A stretch of 64,000 nt of DNA from Plantago ovata (lineage: Eukaryota > Streptophyta > Magnoliopsida > Lamiales > Plantaginaceae), in NCBI GenBank assembly GCA_028274465.1, contig CM051458.1, positions 35,476,692 to 35,540,691 on the forward strand, given 5' to 3'. Below are positions 23,601 through 33,990 of this stretch, in pieces (position 1 is the stretch's first letter; each line of letters opens with the position of its first letter). The translations under genes and the position numbers were made by a program. Below the pieces are notes generated by a model that worked only from the letters and a program-made list of their open reading frames with translations, was not told where the DNA came from and did not search any database.

Positions 23601-26600
23601 TTGTCTCAGCAACCTTACTTTATTCAAGTTTGTCAGCAAAGGTCTTCTGATTACTTTTAGTAATCTTGCCTTTTGACTTAACAAATTGCTTTTCAGCAAC
23701 TTGTTTGGCGGAATGTTTTACAACATCCTTTTTCTTAACAGCTTGCTTTTCAGCAACCTGTTTTCCTTTTAAAGTCTTGTTACTTTGAGTAGCAATAGCG
23801 GGCTTTACGGTCGTAGGTACTTGATTGCATATTTCAGCAACCTTAGATTGACCAATCTGATAGAGTTCTGGTTAACCACTATCAGTTGCACGTACAAAGG
23901 TAATTGGTGATTTGTCTTTACTCAAGATTATTACATCGTCACCTTCATACGTTGCACCTAAACCTTCTTTCTGAGATGGGTCTCTCAGATAAGAGTTTAG
24001 TTCAGTCAGCGTGTTACCCGCATCAGCATAAGATTTGAAATTTATTTTCATCTTTTTCATTTCTTGTATTTCAGCAAGCAACTTTAGAATTGAGGACTGA
24101 TACTCTTCCAACTCTATTGGCATTTGAGAATTCTTCTCTGTAGCTTCAGCAATCAACTTCTTGAGATGCAATATTCAGCATCCTTCTTTTCTGACTCTTC
24201 TTTCAGCAAAACATACTTTTCAGTAGTTTGCTTTGTTAGAGTTTCAGCATTTTGTAGTTTCTCTTGCTGTTTGCTCAGAGTTTTCTCAAATCTTTCGATT
24301 TCTCCTTGAATTCTACAAAGGTCAATATCATCTTCACTTTCTGAGTCAGAGTCAGAGGTAGGACTGTTTACCTGACCGGCCATGAGGCAGAATTCATAGT
24401 TTGACACATCTGGATAAGCTCCCATAGCTATTCCACAAACTTCCTTGCCAATCTCTACATCAAGAGTGGCTTCTTCTTCTTCAGTGTCTGAGCTCTCTAC
24501 CTCACTGTCTTCAGAGCTAGTATCAATGCAAAATGCATCGATATTTGCTTGAAGCTTTTTCTTTCTTCAGCAATCAAAGCCCTTTTGAACTTCTTCTTCT
24601 TTTCAGCAGATTTACCTTTCAGCAAAGGACAATTTGCTTTGAAGTGTCCAGGCTTTTTGCAATAAAAGCAGAGATCATTGCCAACTGCTGGTTCTTCAGA
24701 AGAATTTTCTTGCTGAGCTTGCTTGTTCAGCGAGCTAGCTTCATTCTTGTATTTATGGTAGTTGTTACCAAGATGCTTTTTCAGCTTCTCTTTTGCTTTT
24801 CGCCTTTCAAGTTCCTTACTGATGAATTTCTTCATGTTTTTAACAACTAAAGCATTTTCATCAGCAGGCTCTTTATCATTCTTCTTTTCAGAAGCTGACG
24901 GCTTTGTAGCAAGAGCAATGTTTTGCGATTTTTCAGCAAACATATTTTCTCTTTGCTTTGTCTCGTAGTTGACAGTAGCAAGATGAGAGAACAACTCTGT
25001 AGGTGTGATATTTGGCATTCCTTGATTATAATAGAAATTCTGAGTATGGATCCACTCTTGGTTCAGACTTCTAATAATGGTTTTCACGTTCTCAGAATCT
25101 GAATAGAGATTTCCAACTCCTAAGGCAGCCATTTCACTTACTAGAGTTGTGAATCTGAAATCCAAGTCTTCCAGTGACTCATTTGTACCTTGTTTAAAGT
25201 TCTGCAACTTTAACTTAAGCACTTCGAGTTTGTTTTCATTGGTTTTATCAGATCCAGCGCAAAGATCTGGAACCATTTTCCAAGCTTCCTTAGCAGTTTT
25301 GGCACTCCCCAGTTTGCACTGTATAGTATCCGAAGTTGATCGAATAATGATGTTTCTTGCTTGGCCATCAAGACGGAATCTTTTGGCTTCATCAGAAGTC
25401 CATTCCTCTCTTGGTTTTGGAGCGACAGTATATCGACTGGTTCACGTAAGATAGTTTCCTTACCCGCTTCTGTGGTTTTGTGAGGAAAACTTCTCTCAAG
25501 TTTAGTGATCTTGATAGGTCCATCATTTATGACAGTGACCATTTCATCACTAATGTCCTCAAGATGTAGCATCATGTTGTTTCACCATTTTTCATAGTTT
25601 TCGAGCTTCAGCAAGGGAGCGTCTCCTAAAGACATCCTGTCAGCAAAAGATTACCAAACTGATCAAGTGAGAGTGATTTACGGAAAGCACCTAAGGGGAT
25701 CTAGGTTCAGTGCTGAAGGTTAAAGAACCTCGCTCTGATACCACTTGTTGGTCCCTTTAAACAACAAGAACAGACTAGAGGGGGGGGGTGAATTCGTCGT
25801 TTAAAAACTTTCTCAGCAAGTGCTTATTACTTTTCAGTAATGAGTTTGCTGATACTTAACTTTCTCAACAAGTACTAGTTACTTTTCAGTAACGAGTTTT
25901 ACCGGTACTTTAAAAACAGAGTGCGGAAGTCTTTATACAATAAGTGCTTTTCAGAGAGTGATAGTTTCAGCAAGTGAGCAGAGTGACAATGTACAAATAG
26001 TTAAGCTTGCTGAAAACTAAAAGCAGTAAAATAAATCACACAAACACTTTTATAATGGTATCTGAGAGTGGCGTAATCTTTCAACTAATCCACTTTGTCC
26101 TTTCTAGGACTGAATCCACTAAGATAAGTTTGAGGTTCCTTACAACACCTATCTATAATGATTCTTCAGAAACCAAAGCACACTTGCTTCGTTTCCAACC
26201 TAACTAGAGAACGAAACATTGTTCTCCACCAAACTTGGGACTTATAATCAGCAACACAATGCTTGATTAATTCCCCCTGAATTTCACGCCTGAAAAAGGG
26301 TGCTTATCGGTTAGAGAGGTCTGGGATGAGATGAATTGAGTATAACTTATTCATCTATAACAAGTTATCTAAAGAAACACAACTTGGAATACTTTTCAGT
26401 AAACAAGTTAAGTTGTTTCTGGTGTCAAGACTTGTTCTTGTTCGATAGAAAGAACACTTAACTAATTTCTTATCCGTGAATGTTCTACTTCTTCACAAGT
26501 AGCTTTTGTTTCAAGCTTAAGTCTTGGAACGGATCAATATGCAGTAAAGAGTATGGAAGATTGAGTGTTTAAGCACAAGTGAGAGTTTGATCACATTGTT

Positions 26601-28951
26601 GACACACTTCAACTCTTCGCCGGATGACCTCTATTTATAGTGAATCAAGGGAGCCGTTTGAGTTTAAAATTCTAAGGCTTTGTTCCGTAAGATGTCACTA
26701 TCTTGCTTTTGTACTTTCAGCAGCGTCCTTCATTTGTCTTCTAGTCTTCATGTTCTTCGCGTGCTTACTTTGCATTTAATGTTCATTTGAATGGAATTCA
26801 AATGTGAACGTTGGAGCCAAAATGCAAGTACTTTCAGCAAGGAGGTCACATATGTATTTCAGCAAGTGGTCAGTCTCAGTTTCAGAAGCACAACCTACTC
26901 TGTCATATAGATTTTCACTTATGCAAGTTGTTGCTGAAATTTCCACTTTCTGAGCAACATGTGCCTTTGTAGATACCATCTTCAGAAATCTTCTTAAGTC
27001 TTCAGTCTTCGAATTTTCAAGTTTCTGAATGGTTCTAGTGCTTCAATAGTTCATTTGTAAAAACAAAGTACACATCAGCAAAACTAAAGCACCTAACTAG
27101 TACCTACACTAAGTCTTCAGCAAACGTTCCTCTTTTACAATGTCCTTAAAATTTTAAATTCCTATGGACCTTAAGAGTACTAGTTACTGGACTTTCCTTA
27201 ATTTAGCATGGTTAATTGCTCATCAAAAGTTACAAGTTTCCTAATAGATTAATAATTATTCAATTAGAAGCTGCGAGACCTTAGTAGGTTTTACAATCTA
27301 TGCATGTTCTTTGTTGGTTCCCCGAATACAAACAAATTTATGAAATTCGGAATTCTCCAAGTATTTAATTATAAATATTTATGTTTGTTATCCTTTGTAG
27401 ATTAATTTGTACCCCTAAGCCAGAACTAGATTTGGTGATAATTGTTGTGTGTGTTCGTGTTCATGGTTTTGATCTGTTAAATAGATGGTAGAAATTCATG
27501 TTAAGATCAGACATTATTGATATTAATGATCATCCTTTGTACATGAAGAACGATAATCATTACGAAATAAGTTCATGTTAACTTGTGTAGTATATTGCAC
27601 TGAACTGTTAATCAATGTTACGAAATAAGTCATCTATTTTGCCCCAACTCTTTTAATTCCATATTGTTCTTGTTAAAATCAAGCAACTGTTGGATGAGCA
27701 ACCACTTCCACCAACTGCTCCTACTGAAACCACAGTGTACGAGGCAGAAATCACTGCTCCCCGGAAACGTGGACGCCCAAGGGGCAGCACAAAAAGTACA
27801 TGCCTTCTTCACACTTATATTTATCCAACAATTATACATATTCTGTGTACTGATTAGAAGCTATTAACACCCATTATTTGTTATTATTATGTAGGAACAA
27901 AGACCGTGGATGCAAGGGGAGGTGTTATGGCACCTTATACAATACAACATGCATTTTCAGGTTTGAGTGGTCTGCCTCCTGCATTGTCTCATGAAGGTTT
28001 GTCTACTAACTTGCAATTAATATTGCCTCATAGCTAGAACCTCTATGATTTCTTACACTTCTAATTATATCAATTGGTAAACAAAGGCACAAAGAGTTGT
28101 GATGATGCAGTAGTTGCATCAGCTTCCAAGGAAACTCCAGCTCCTAGAAAGCGTGGCCGCCCTCGTAAAACCGCAGATAGTAAGCTTTCAAGCAATATTG
28201 TCATGAATATCCATTTATTTACCATTTCTTTACTGTTATCATTCACATGATTTTTCTGTCACTACCAGACCTACATTCACCCTCTCTCTTTGTTCTCGTA
28301 GCACCAGCTCCGTTGTCACAACCGTGGAGAATTAAGGTGCATTTTAATGGGAAGTTTGTCCGAGACCCGACTGGTGAAGTGCACTATGCTTATGGTAGGG
28401 TCGCGTACATATACGTCGAAGACAGGAACACCTTCGACTATGTGGCTTTGTGCGCTGTCATCTGGGGAAGGCTGACAGGTCCAATGAAGATGGGCCTTAT
28501 GTGGTTTTTCAACGCAAACATCCCTAGGCTGACTAAATCCCTCAAACCCTTGCAGCAGGATACCCATGTGGTTAAGATGTTTGATCTGGCAACCCGCAAT
28601 TCAAGCAAAGACATCACGGTATATGCACAAACGACAGGAATGATATGGGAGGAACGTGGCCCCTGGTTTGTGAAAGTGTATCATCTGCCACGGTCGGTCA
28701 AGGGAATGTGTTGGTGCAGGAAGATCAAGTTCGAAACAGTCTGGAACCATGTGCTTGCTCGAGAAGTTGATGTTGAACAACTGGGTGCTGCCTTCGTACC
28801 AAACTGGTATGTTACTGAAAAACCACAATCCGTTGCCCGAGGCACCTCGCAGCTTGCCGGGACAAAATCAGGCAACTCAAGTCATCCCCTTCCGCTTTTG
28901 AAGTATGCTGTTCCATTGAATCTTTTGTCATCTTATTATCCTGTGTTTTGA
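11636..28951 (+). CDS. AT-hook and PB1-like domain protein, gene 2; first intron holds a 15.4-kb Copia
   Basis: The exons supported are 11636-11762, 27684-27795, 27895-27996, 28087-28179 and 28302-28951, in all about 360 residues. Exon 1 codes for two AT-hooks ([15 protein letters not shown]), exon 2 one ([11 protein letters not shown]) and exon 4 one ([11 protein letters not shown]). AT-hooks bind the minor groove of A/T-rich DNA, so the protein is probably nuclear. Exon 5 codes for a PB1-like domain ([19 protein letters not shown] to about DITVYAQ), then about 100 residues of unknown kind. Exons 2-3, 3-4 and 4-5 join in phase 1 with GT/AG borders, and exon 1 also ends in phase 1 at A|gtaagt. 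The exception is exon 2. Its visible acceptor (aaaatcaag|caa) implies phase 0, so the exon 1-2 join is unresolved. An undetected exon, another acceptor, or damage are all possible. The SIRE-like element lies in that intron, in antisense orientation. Confidence 0.65.
11869..11873 (+). repeat. Target-site duplication, left (gatta)
   Basis: The five bases gatta directly precede the Copia terminus TGTTGG and recur at 27247-27251 directly after the other end. This shows a single insertion event into the host intron. Confidence 0.9.
11874..13392 (-). repeat. 3' LTR of Copia A
   Basis: It starts TGTTGGTCCC and ends CCTAACA on the plus strand. It is followed, in plus-strand direction, by the complement of the polypurine tract (aaatttcccc). 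It matches 25746-27246 and 39979-41578. A short G-run (gggggaggg) follows the terminus, and the heptamer TCAGCAA recurs throughout. Confidence 0.9.
13737..18880 (-). pseudogene. Env-position coding region of Copia A (fossil)
   Basis: Several frames follow RNase H in element sense. The first (17582-18880) begins [18 protein letters not shown], a basic Ser/Lys tail, and includes the well-kept stretch [20 protein letters not shown]. Later blocks are acidic and rich in Glu, Ala and Gln with coiled-coil character (14446-15528, 15629-16556). The same blocks occur in copy B at 43220-48314 with high similarity. In SIRE-type Copia elements this position holds an extra, sometimes called env-like, ORF whose function is not established. 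No clear signal peptide or transmembrane anchor was seen. Short GT...AG intervals between some blocks hint at splicing. Confidence 0.65.
18881..19849. repeat. Spacer between pol and the env-position region, with repeated TTGCTGA...TCAGCAA pairs
   Basis: From about 19540 to 19835 the sequence repeats imperfect inverted pairs such as ttgctgaatgtctgtttcagcaa and ttgctgaatgcctgtttcagcaa, five to six times in 300 bases. The middle is often cctgttt or cccgtct. The equivalent spacer of copy B (48840-49205) keeps the same series. It could be a cis-acting RNA region, for example for subgenomic RNA or internal initiation. That is inference. Confidence 0.55.
19850..23503 (-). pseudogene. pol region of Copia A: integrase, reverse transcriptase, RNase H (fossil)
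   Basis: The gag-pre-integrase stretch [20 protein letters not shown] and the integrase core ([49 protein letters not shown]) lie at 22032-23132. The reverse transcriptase ([31 protein letters not shown]) lies at 20716-21225. RNase H (ADSSTESEY-type motif, [33 protein letters not shown]) lies at 19850-20326. The order integrase before reverse transcriptase defines Copia. The region is broken and is not expected to be active. Confidence 0.85.
23872..25575 (-). pseudogene. gag region of Copia A (fossil)
   Basis: The frame at 24497-25276 contains the UBN2-type gag landmarks [20 protein letters not shown] and [13 protein letters not shown], then a CCHC knuckle [14 protein letters not shown] and a basic tail. 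Upstream and downstream frames carry the N-terminal part and a Glu-rich coiled-coil extension (23872-24425). Confidence 0.7.
25732..25743 (-). other. Primer-binding site of Copia A
   Basis: On the minus strand it reads TGGTATCAGAGC, the standard match to the 3' end of initiator methionine tRNA. It lies two bases from the LTR end. Confidence 0.85.
25746..27246 (-). repeat. 5' LTR of Copia A
   Basis: It is the same sequence as 11874-13392 with scattered differences. On the minus strand a TATA-type box occurs as the complement of ctatttatagtg near 26630. The outer end is followed by the second gatta target duplication at 27247-27251. Confidence 0.9.
27252..27683 (+). other. Remainder of intron 1 of gene 2
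   Basis: This is A/T-rich non-coding sequence between the target duplication and exon 2. With 11763-11868 it gives an original intron of about 540 bases before the Copia arrived. Confidence 0.55.
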
Positions 28952-29448
28952 ACTCATGACAATTTTTACTTTCAATGTTGATACATCTACTACCAGTTAG
29001 AATTCTTATATATAATCTATATTCAAGTTGGAGGTAAAATATTAAAAAATTCTAAAAATTTAACATGGGTAGTTACAGAATTGGAGGGAAAATTCAAAAA
29101 ATGTTAATTCACCATAATGCCCTCCCTTTGGAGAACAAATAATTTGAGCCAGAAGGGTATTTTTGGTACATAAACAAGGGTAGTTATAACTACCTAGCAC
29201 AAGTCACGATTTCCTTCACACGGAGTCCAAAATACGTTACAGAATAATCCTAATTATATTCCAAAAATAATATTTTTTATTCAAAATTTATCAAATTTTA
29301 TATTTTAGGTTCGAACCAGTAATTTTACATAACCGAAAAACTCAAAAAATCACACAAGTCTAAGAATTTTAGGTTCGAACCCATTTTCGAGGATCTCAAC
29401 TCAAAAACGGCGTAGACGCTCTATGTGTGCCGCGAAACCAATTGAAAT
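28952..29448. other. 3' flank of gene 2
   Basis: No gene was seen. The motif taggttcgaacc occurs twice (about 29307 and 29371). Confidence 0.45.
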
Positions 29449-29700
29449 ACTTACGTTCCACTAGATAAGTCTCACGAGTCAATTGCACCATATCATCAAC
29501 ACTTACGTTCCACTAGATGAGTCTCACGAGTCAATTGCACCATATCATCAACACTTACGTTTCACTAGCTGAGTCTCACGAGTCAATTGCACTATATCAT
29601 CAACACTTACGTTCCACTAGATGAGTCTCACGAGACGCAGCAAAAAAAAAAGATGAGTCTCACGAGTCAATTGCACTATATCATCAACACTTACGTTCTT
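29449..29700. repeat. 52-bp tandem repeat, about 4.5 copies
   Basis: Units start at 29449, 29501, 29553 and 29605, each beginning acttacgttccactag and ending atatcatcaac. They differ by one to three bases. The fourth unit is interrupted by a short A-run insert (acgcagcaaaaaaaaaa) and a partial repeat of the unit. Weaker cttacgtt motifs continue to about 29870. It is a minisatellite with no spacers, so it is not a CRISPR-like array. Confidence 0.9.
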
Positions 29701-30141
29701 GTATTACTATGTATTCTGAAAACTACTTACGTTCTCAATTGTTATGCATTGTTAAAACTAACGTTCTTAATTTCCTAGTACCATGAACACTTACATTATA
29801 AATTTTCTCTATATCAAAATTAAGACTTACGTTCAACCACATGTGTCTCCACCTACGTTGCTCATTGAAGTAAAATTCATGTTATGGAACTAATATTTTT
29901 ACCCTATGCCCTATACCCTAACCCCCCAGAAAATTACAGTTTCCTCCACATTGTAAAAAGAAGATTTTCATTTCCCTCCCTCCTTTTAAATTTATTAGGC
30001 GAATTATAAAAAGTGAATTCGAGTGGTTTAACTTCGTTATTAATTTTCATCCTTGTGGTTTCTGCCGTCAACTTATCACCAGAAGTCCAGAACGACGAAT
30101 AACCCTATCTGAATACCAATTGGCCGATTTCACATCTGGTA
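29701..30141. other. Intergenic, possible promoter of the 30142 frame
   Basis: A/T-rich sequence with degenerate leftovers of the 52-bp repeat. Nothing else could be supported. Confidence 0.4.
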
Positions 30142-30573
30142 ATGAAGGAGAATTGGGTCACCGATTCGAGCGATGTTATTGGAGGGTATGATAGTTCGAT
30201 GAATACAGAGTATTTCTCTGATTATGAGCCACGATTGGTGGGGTACGAGGACAAAATTGACAACCTGGAGGATCAATTGTTCTATAGACAATGTCTGAAA
30301 GTGGAGAAGGATATGGCAATGACAGTGAGGAAGGACGAAGACGCAGAAATTGAAGTAGTTAAAGAGACACCACCCGAAATTGTCATGACTGATTCTCAAT
30401 ATGTTGATGATTATGATAATTTGGGTGACTATGAGGAAAGGAGATGGGGCTACAATGAGCGATTGAGGGAGATTGAGAATCGAATTAGCAAATTCGAAGA
30501 GCGCTTTGATAAAAAATGTTTCTTGATGAACTGGAGAAATTGGAAAAAGAAGAACAGAAGAAGGAGGAGATGA
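30142..30573 (+). CDS. Small acidic hypothetical protein
   Basis: This is an open frame of 143 residues with no known domain. It is rich in Asp, Glu and Tyr (SDYEPRLVGYEDKIDNLEDQ, YDNLGDYEERRWGYNERL) and probably forms a coiled coil around residues 40-60 and 100-130. It ends in an unusual basic tail. Near 30520 a one-base change of frame would continue the Glu/Lys-rich helix (LDELEKLEKEEQKKEEMKQM) to a stop at about 30649 through a hydrophobic end (AVAALLVTFSVAPFL). The gene may therefore be a recent pseudogene, or the sequence may carry an indel. The A/T-rich 30650-30960 looks like a 3' flank. Confidence 0.4.
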   Translation: MKENWVTDSSDVIGGYDSSMNTEYFSDYEPRLVGYEDKIDNLEDQLFYRQCLKVEKDMAMTVRKDEDAEIEVVKETPPEIVMTDSQYVDDYDNLGDYEERRWGYNERLREIENRISKFEERFDKKCFLMNWRNWKKKNRRRRR

Positions 30574-31001
30574 AACAAATGTGCAACGCGGTTGCTGCGT
30601 TGCTCGTGACTTTCAGTGTTGCTCCATTTCTCAACGTTCACGCTCCGTAGGTTAGTATAGTTTTACGAAGTTTTGTTTGGTTGATATTTAAGACTTTTGT
30701 TGATCACATGCACAAGCTATGGTTTGGATTGATTTGTAAATTGTGGCTTCTTTATGGATGTAATGTGATTGTTTCCTTAAAATGAAATGAAAATGTGCTT
30801 CACATTTACCATTTGTGAATTTACTTTGAATCCATTGAGCAAGTTTACTTTAATTGTTTTGCATGTTGATTTACCTTTACTGTATTTTGATCACTCTTAT
30901 GATTTGGCTGAAGAATAATTGCATTTTATTTGTCTATTAATGGTGTTAAAAAAATAAATGTTGAACAAACAGATGTTGAAACTTTAGCATTTTATTTGCC
31001 A

Positions 31002-31115
<114 letters not shown>

Positions 31116-31125
31116 TGTTGATACA

Positions 31126-31480
31126 GAAAAATGGACTCCTATTACATTGATTCTGTCAACAAAACCTCATCTAGTGTATATGGCCACTTCCCCAAGTTCC
31201 TTTAGGCATTTTAGACTTATGTGTATCATGTTTGGTTGATAACAAGTAGCAGAGTCAGAAGATAGGAAAAAATGTTTGAAAAATCAGAGAAAAATAGAAA
31301 AATGGACTGATATTTCATTGATTCTGCCAACAAAACCTCTTCTAGTGTAAATGGATCTCTTATCAAGTACATTAAGGCTCTGTAAACTTATGTTCATGAA
31401 GTTTAGATGATAACAAGTTGCAAATCCAGAAAATATATAAAGTTGAGAGGAAACTCGGAGAAAAATAGAAAACTTACCTG
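31126..31480. repeat. 171-bp satellite, left block (two monomers)
   Basis: These are two monomers of the same repeat as 32571-33990. Landmarks are ttgattctgtcaacaaaacc, tggccacttccccaagttcc and tttaggcattttagacttat. The second is a variant type (gatctcttatcaagta and aagttgagaggaaactcgga) that recurs near 33545-33660. The two blocks therefore once formed one array or were duplicated together. Confidence 0.8.
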
Positions 31481-32570
31481 TATATGAACAGTCACAAATA
31501 AGGCCGAGTGAAATGCAAAACATAATTTTCAACATTCAACAAAACATCTTTATTTATTCACTGGAAAACAGATTACAATGTTTTACAAATTTACTCCTAA
31601 ACCACCTTATTTCTCCACACCTAACTGTTACAAAGATCTTTATATAAGTCGAACATAAAAATAGAAAGTAAGACTAGTTGTGCATACCTTTCCGATTGAT
31701 TCGACAATCTCGCCTATGCCTTTGATCTCTACTCTATTTCTTTCTCCGTTCTCCAAGGAAGCAAGCATCCACCCACGTCCCTGAGAAACGAGCTAATTGA
31801 CTGCTTCAGGGTACGGGGGGCCTGTGGCAAACAAGCTTTGATGCACCGCTTTGGACAAAATCCGACTACTGCATCCCGTGATGAAGGAGGGAGAGTAGAA
31901 ACGAAAAAGACGGAGCTGCAGATCAACTAGGAGGCATTACGCCTTGCTAGCATATTCTGTAGAATCATTACGCCATGCTACCATATTCTTGGAAACTCTT
32001 CTCCCCTTTTTATGAAGAAAGAAAATTTCCGAATCTCAAGTCAATGATTCACTCTTCTGGATTTAGGTCGACCTCTAGGTTTTGGCAAAGAAATAGGTTT
32101 TGCAACTAGATGAACGATGAGTTTGGGAATGATACTTAGCGAACGAGAGAGTATCATTGTATCCAAGCCACCGCCATCGGATGGACAAAAGTGAGCACCA
32201 GTATTGTAGTAGGTCATATTTTCTGGTGGAAGTAGGCAAAAGCAGGAGAAGAAGGTTGTAGAGAGGTTACTGGAATAAGCTTTAATGTACACACATATAG
32301 ACACATAACAAGAAGTGATATATATAGACACATAACAAGCATTCATAGCCATTCATTCAAAGGAGACCAGTTTTCAATGGTCAAACTGACATCTCCACTT
32401 CCCCAAGAATAGAGATAAGATCAGCTGAGTAATTAATAGAGGAAAAGAATAGTTCATATGTTGAAAGGTCCATTAAGAAAAAAAGGGAAAAGAATAGTTT
32501 CAATGTTGTGCATAATGTTGTTCAACTTTTAATCATATGGTGCTGACTAAAAGTTGAGAACAGCACCAAA
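31481..32570 (-). other. Unique segment between satellite blocks with splice-like signals
   Basis: On the minus strand there are clean donors (complement of cttacctgtat near 31478 reading CAG|GTAAG; complement of catacctttccg near 31688 reading AAAG|GTATG) and an acceptor before the AT-hook exon at 32105. Short duplications are also present: a 28-base cattacgcc...catattct pair near 31935-31990, and a tatagacacataacaag pair near 32290-32335. A multi-exon gene or pseudogene on the minus strand is possible but its exons could not be fixed. Confidence 0.3.
32041..32105 (-). CDS. Possible terminal exon coding for an AT-hook
   Basis: After an acceptor (gttcatctag|tt, minus strand) the exon reads VAKPISLPKPRGRPKSRRVN and stops. 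PKPRGRPK is a good AT-hook core. The exon begins in phase 1, like the AT-hook exons of gene 2. The partner exon is not known. It may belong to an unresolved minus-strand gene here or to a longer transcript from PB1-like gene 3, which lies 2.1 kb upstream. Confidence 0.35.
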
Positions 32571-33990
32571 GATCATGTTTGGTTGATATCAAGTAGCAAA
32601 GTCAGAAGATAGGAAAAAATGATTGAAAAACCAGAGAAAATAGAAAAATGGACTGCTATTACAATGATTCTGTCAACAAAACCTCTTCTAGTATATATGG
32701 CCACTTCCCCAAGTTCCCTTAGGCATTTTAGACTTATGTGCATCATGTTTGGTTGATATCAAGTAGCAAAGTCAGAAAATAGAAAAATAAATTTTAAAAA
32801 TAAGAGAAAAACAGAAAAATGGACTGTTGTTTCATTGATTCTGCCCATAAAACCTCTTCTAGTGTATATGGCCACTTCCCCAAGTTCCTTTAGGCATTTT
32901 AGACTTATGTGCATCATGTTTGGTTGATATCAAGAAGCAAAGTCAGAAGATAGGAAAAAATGTTTGAAAAATCAGAGAAAAAAAGAAAAATGGAATGTTG
33001 TTCAATTGATTCTGTCAACAAAACCTCATCTAGGGTATATGGCCACTTTCCCAAGTTCCTTTAGGCATTTTAGACTTATGTGCATCATGTTTGGTTGATA
33101 TCAAGTAGCAAAGTCAGAAAATAGGAAAATAAATTTGAAAAATCAGAGAAAATTAGAAAAATGGACTGCTGTTTCATTGTTTCTGCCCGTAAAACCTCCT
33201 CTAGTGTAAATGACCACTTCCCCAAGTTCTTTTAGGCATTGTAGACTTATGTGCATCATGTTTGGTTGATATCAAGTAGCAAAGTAAGAAGATAGGAAAA
33301 ACATGTTTGAAAAATCAGAGAAAAAAGGAAAAATAGACTGCTGTTACATCGATTCTGTCAACAAAACTTCTAGTGTATATGGCCATTTCCCCAAGTTACA
33401 TTAGGCATTTTAGACTTGTGCATCATGTTTGGTTGATATCAAGTAGCTAAGTTAGATAATAAAAAAATAAATTTGAAAAATCAGAGAAAAATAGAAAAAT
33501 GGAATTCTTTTTCATTGATTCTGCCCGTAAAACCTCTTCTAGTGTAAATGGACCTCTTATCAAGTTCATCAAGGATTTGTAAACTTATGTTCATGAAGTT
33601 TGGATGCTAACAAGTTGCAAATCCAGAAAATATATAAAGTTGAGAGGAAACTCGGAGAAAAATTGAAAAATTACCTACTATTACGTAGATTCTTCCCAGA
33701 AATGATCTTCTAGTGTTTTAGAAGATTTTCCCAACCTATTATAGCCTTTTTAAAGTTGTTCAAGTTATGTTAGTTTTCAATTGCAAAACCAAAAAGTAGT
33801 AAGACATGAGAGGAAAAATCTGCAAAAATAAGAAGAAAATTCAGAAAACAAATGAAAAGTGAAATAGTACAACATGGATTCTACACTGAATCATGTTGCA
33901 GGTGTATAAGGACATTTTCCCAAAGAGTTTTAGGCCTTTGAAAATTATACTAACCAAGTTTGGTTCATTTGGGGTTCAAGATCCAAAACT
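32571..33990. repeat. 171-bp satellite, right block (about eight monomers)
   Basis: The anchor ccacttcccc recurs at 32701, 32872, 33043, 33214 and 33383, giving a period of 171 (once 169). The monomer holds gattctg(t/c)c, aaaacctcttctagtgtat, tcatgtttggttgatatcaa and aatcagagaaaa. The last two or three monomers (from about 33500) diverge progressively. The period is in the range common for plant tandem satellites, but the array is short. Confidence 0.85.

Larger units (their letters stand above)
11874..27246 (-). mobile_element. SIRE-like Copia with env-position ORFs, both LTRs present (fossil A)
   Basis: LTRs at 11874-13392 and 25746-27246 are nearly identical by eye, with a few differences per 60 bases, so the insertion is fairly recent. 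The primer site 25732-25743 reads TGGTATCAGAGC on the minus strand, complementary to initiator Met tRNA as usual for Copia. In element order come gag (about 23900-25575), protease-integrase (22032-23500), reverse transcriptase (20240-21983), RNase H (19850-20326), a non-coding spacer, a long extra region in the env position (13737-18880) and a purine tract before the left LTR. This order, and RT wording such as [18 protein letters not shown] in its sister copy, place it in the SIRE/Maximus group. The coding regions are broken at least half a dozen times. The insertion lies in intron 1 of an AT-hook gene. Confidence 0.85.

Noticed and set aside
28316-28875. Minus-strand frames opposite gene 2 exon 5
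   Set aside because: Shadows. The plus-strand frame has the domain and the splice context.
29449-29700. CRISPR-like array
   Set aside because: Repeats are contiguous without unique spacers and the context is a plant nuclear genome. It is a minisatellite.
31284-31926. Two minus-strand frames of 65-83 residues
   Set aside because: The first lies partly on satellite sequence. The second has no domain, and splice-like signals cut through it, so it was not called as a gene.
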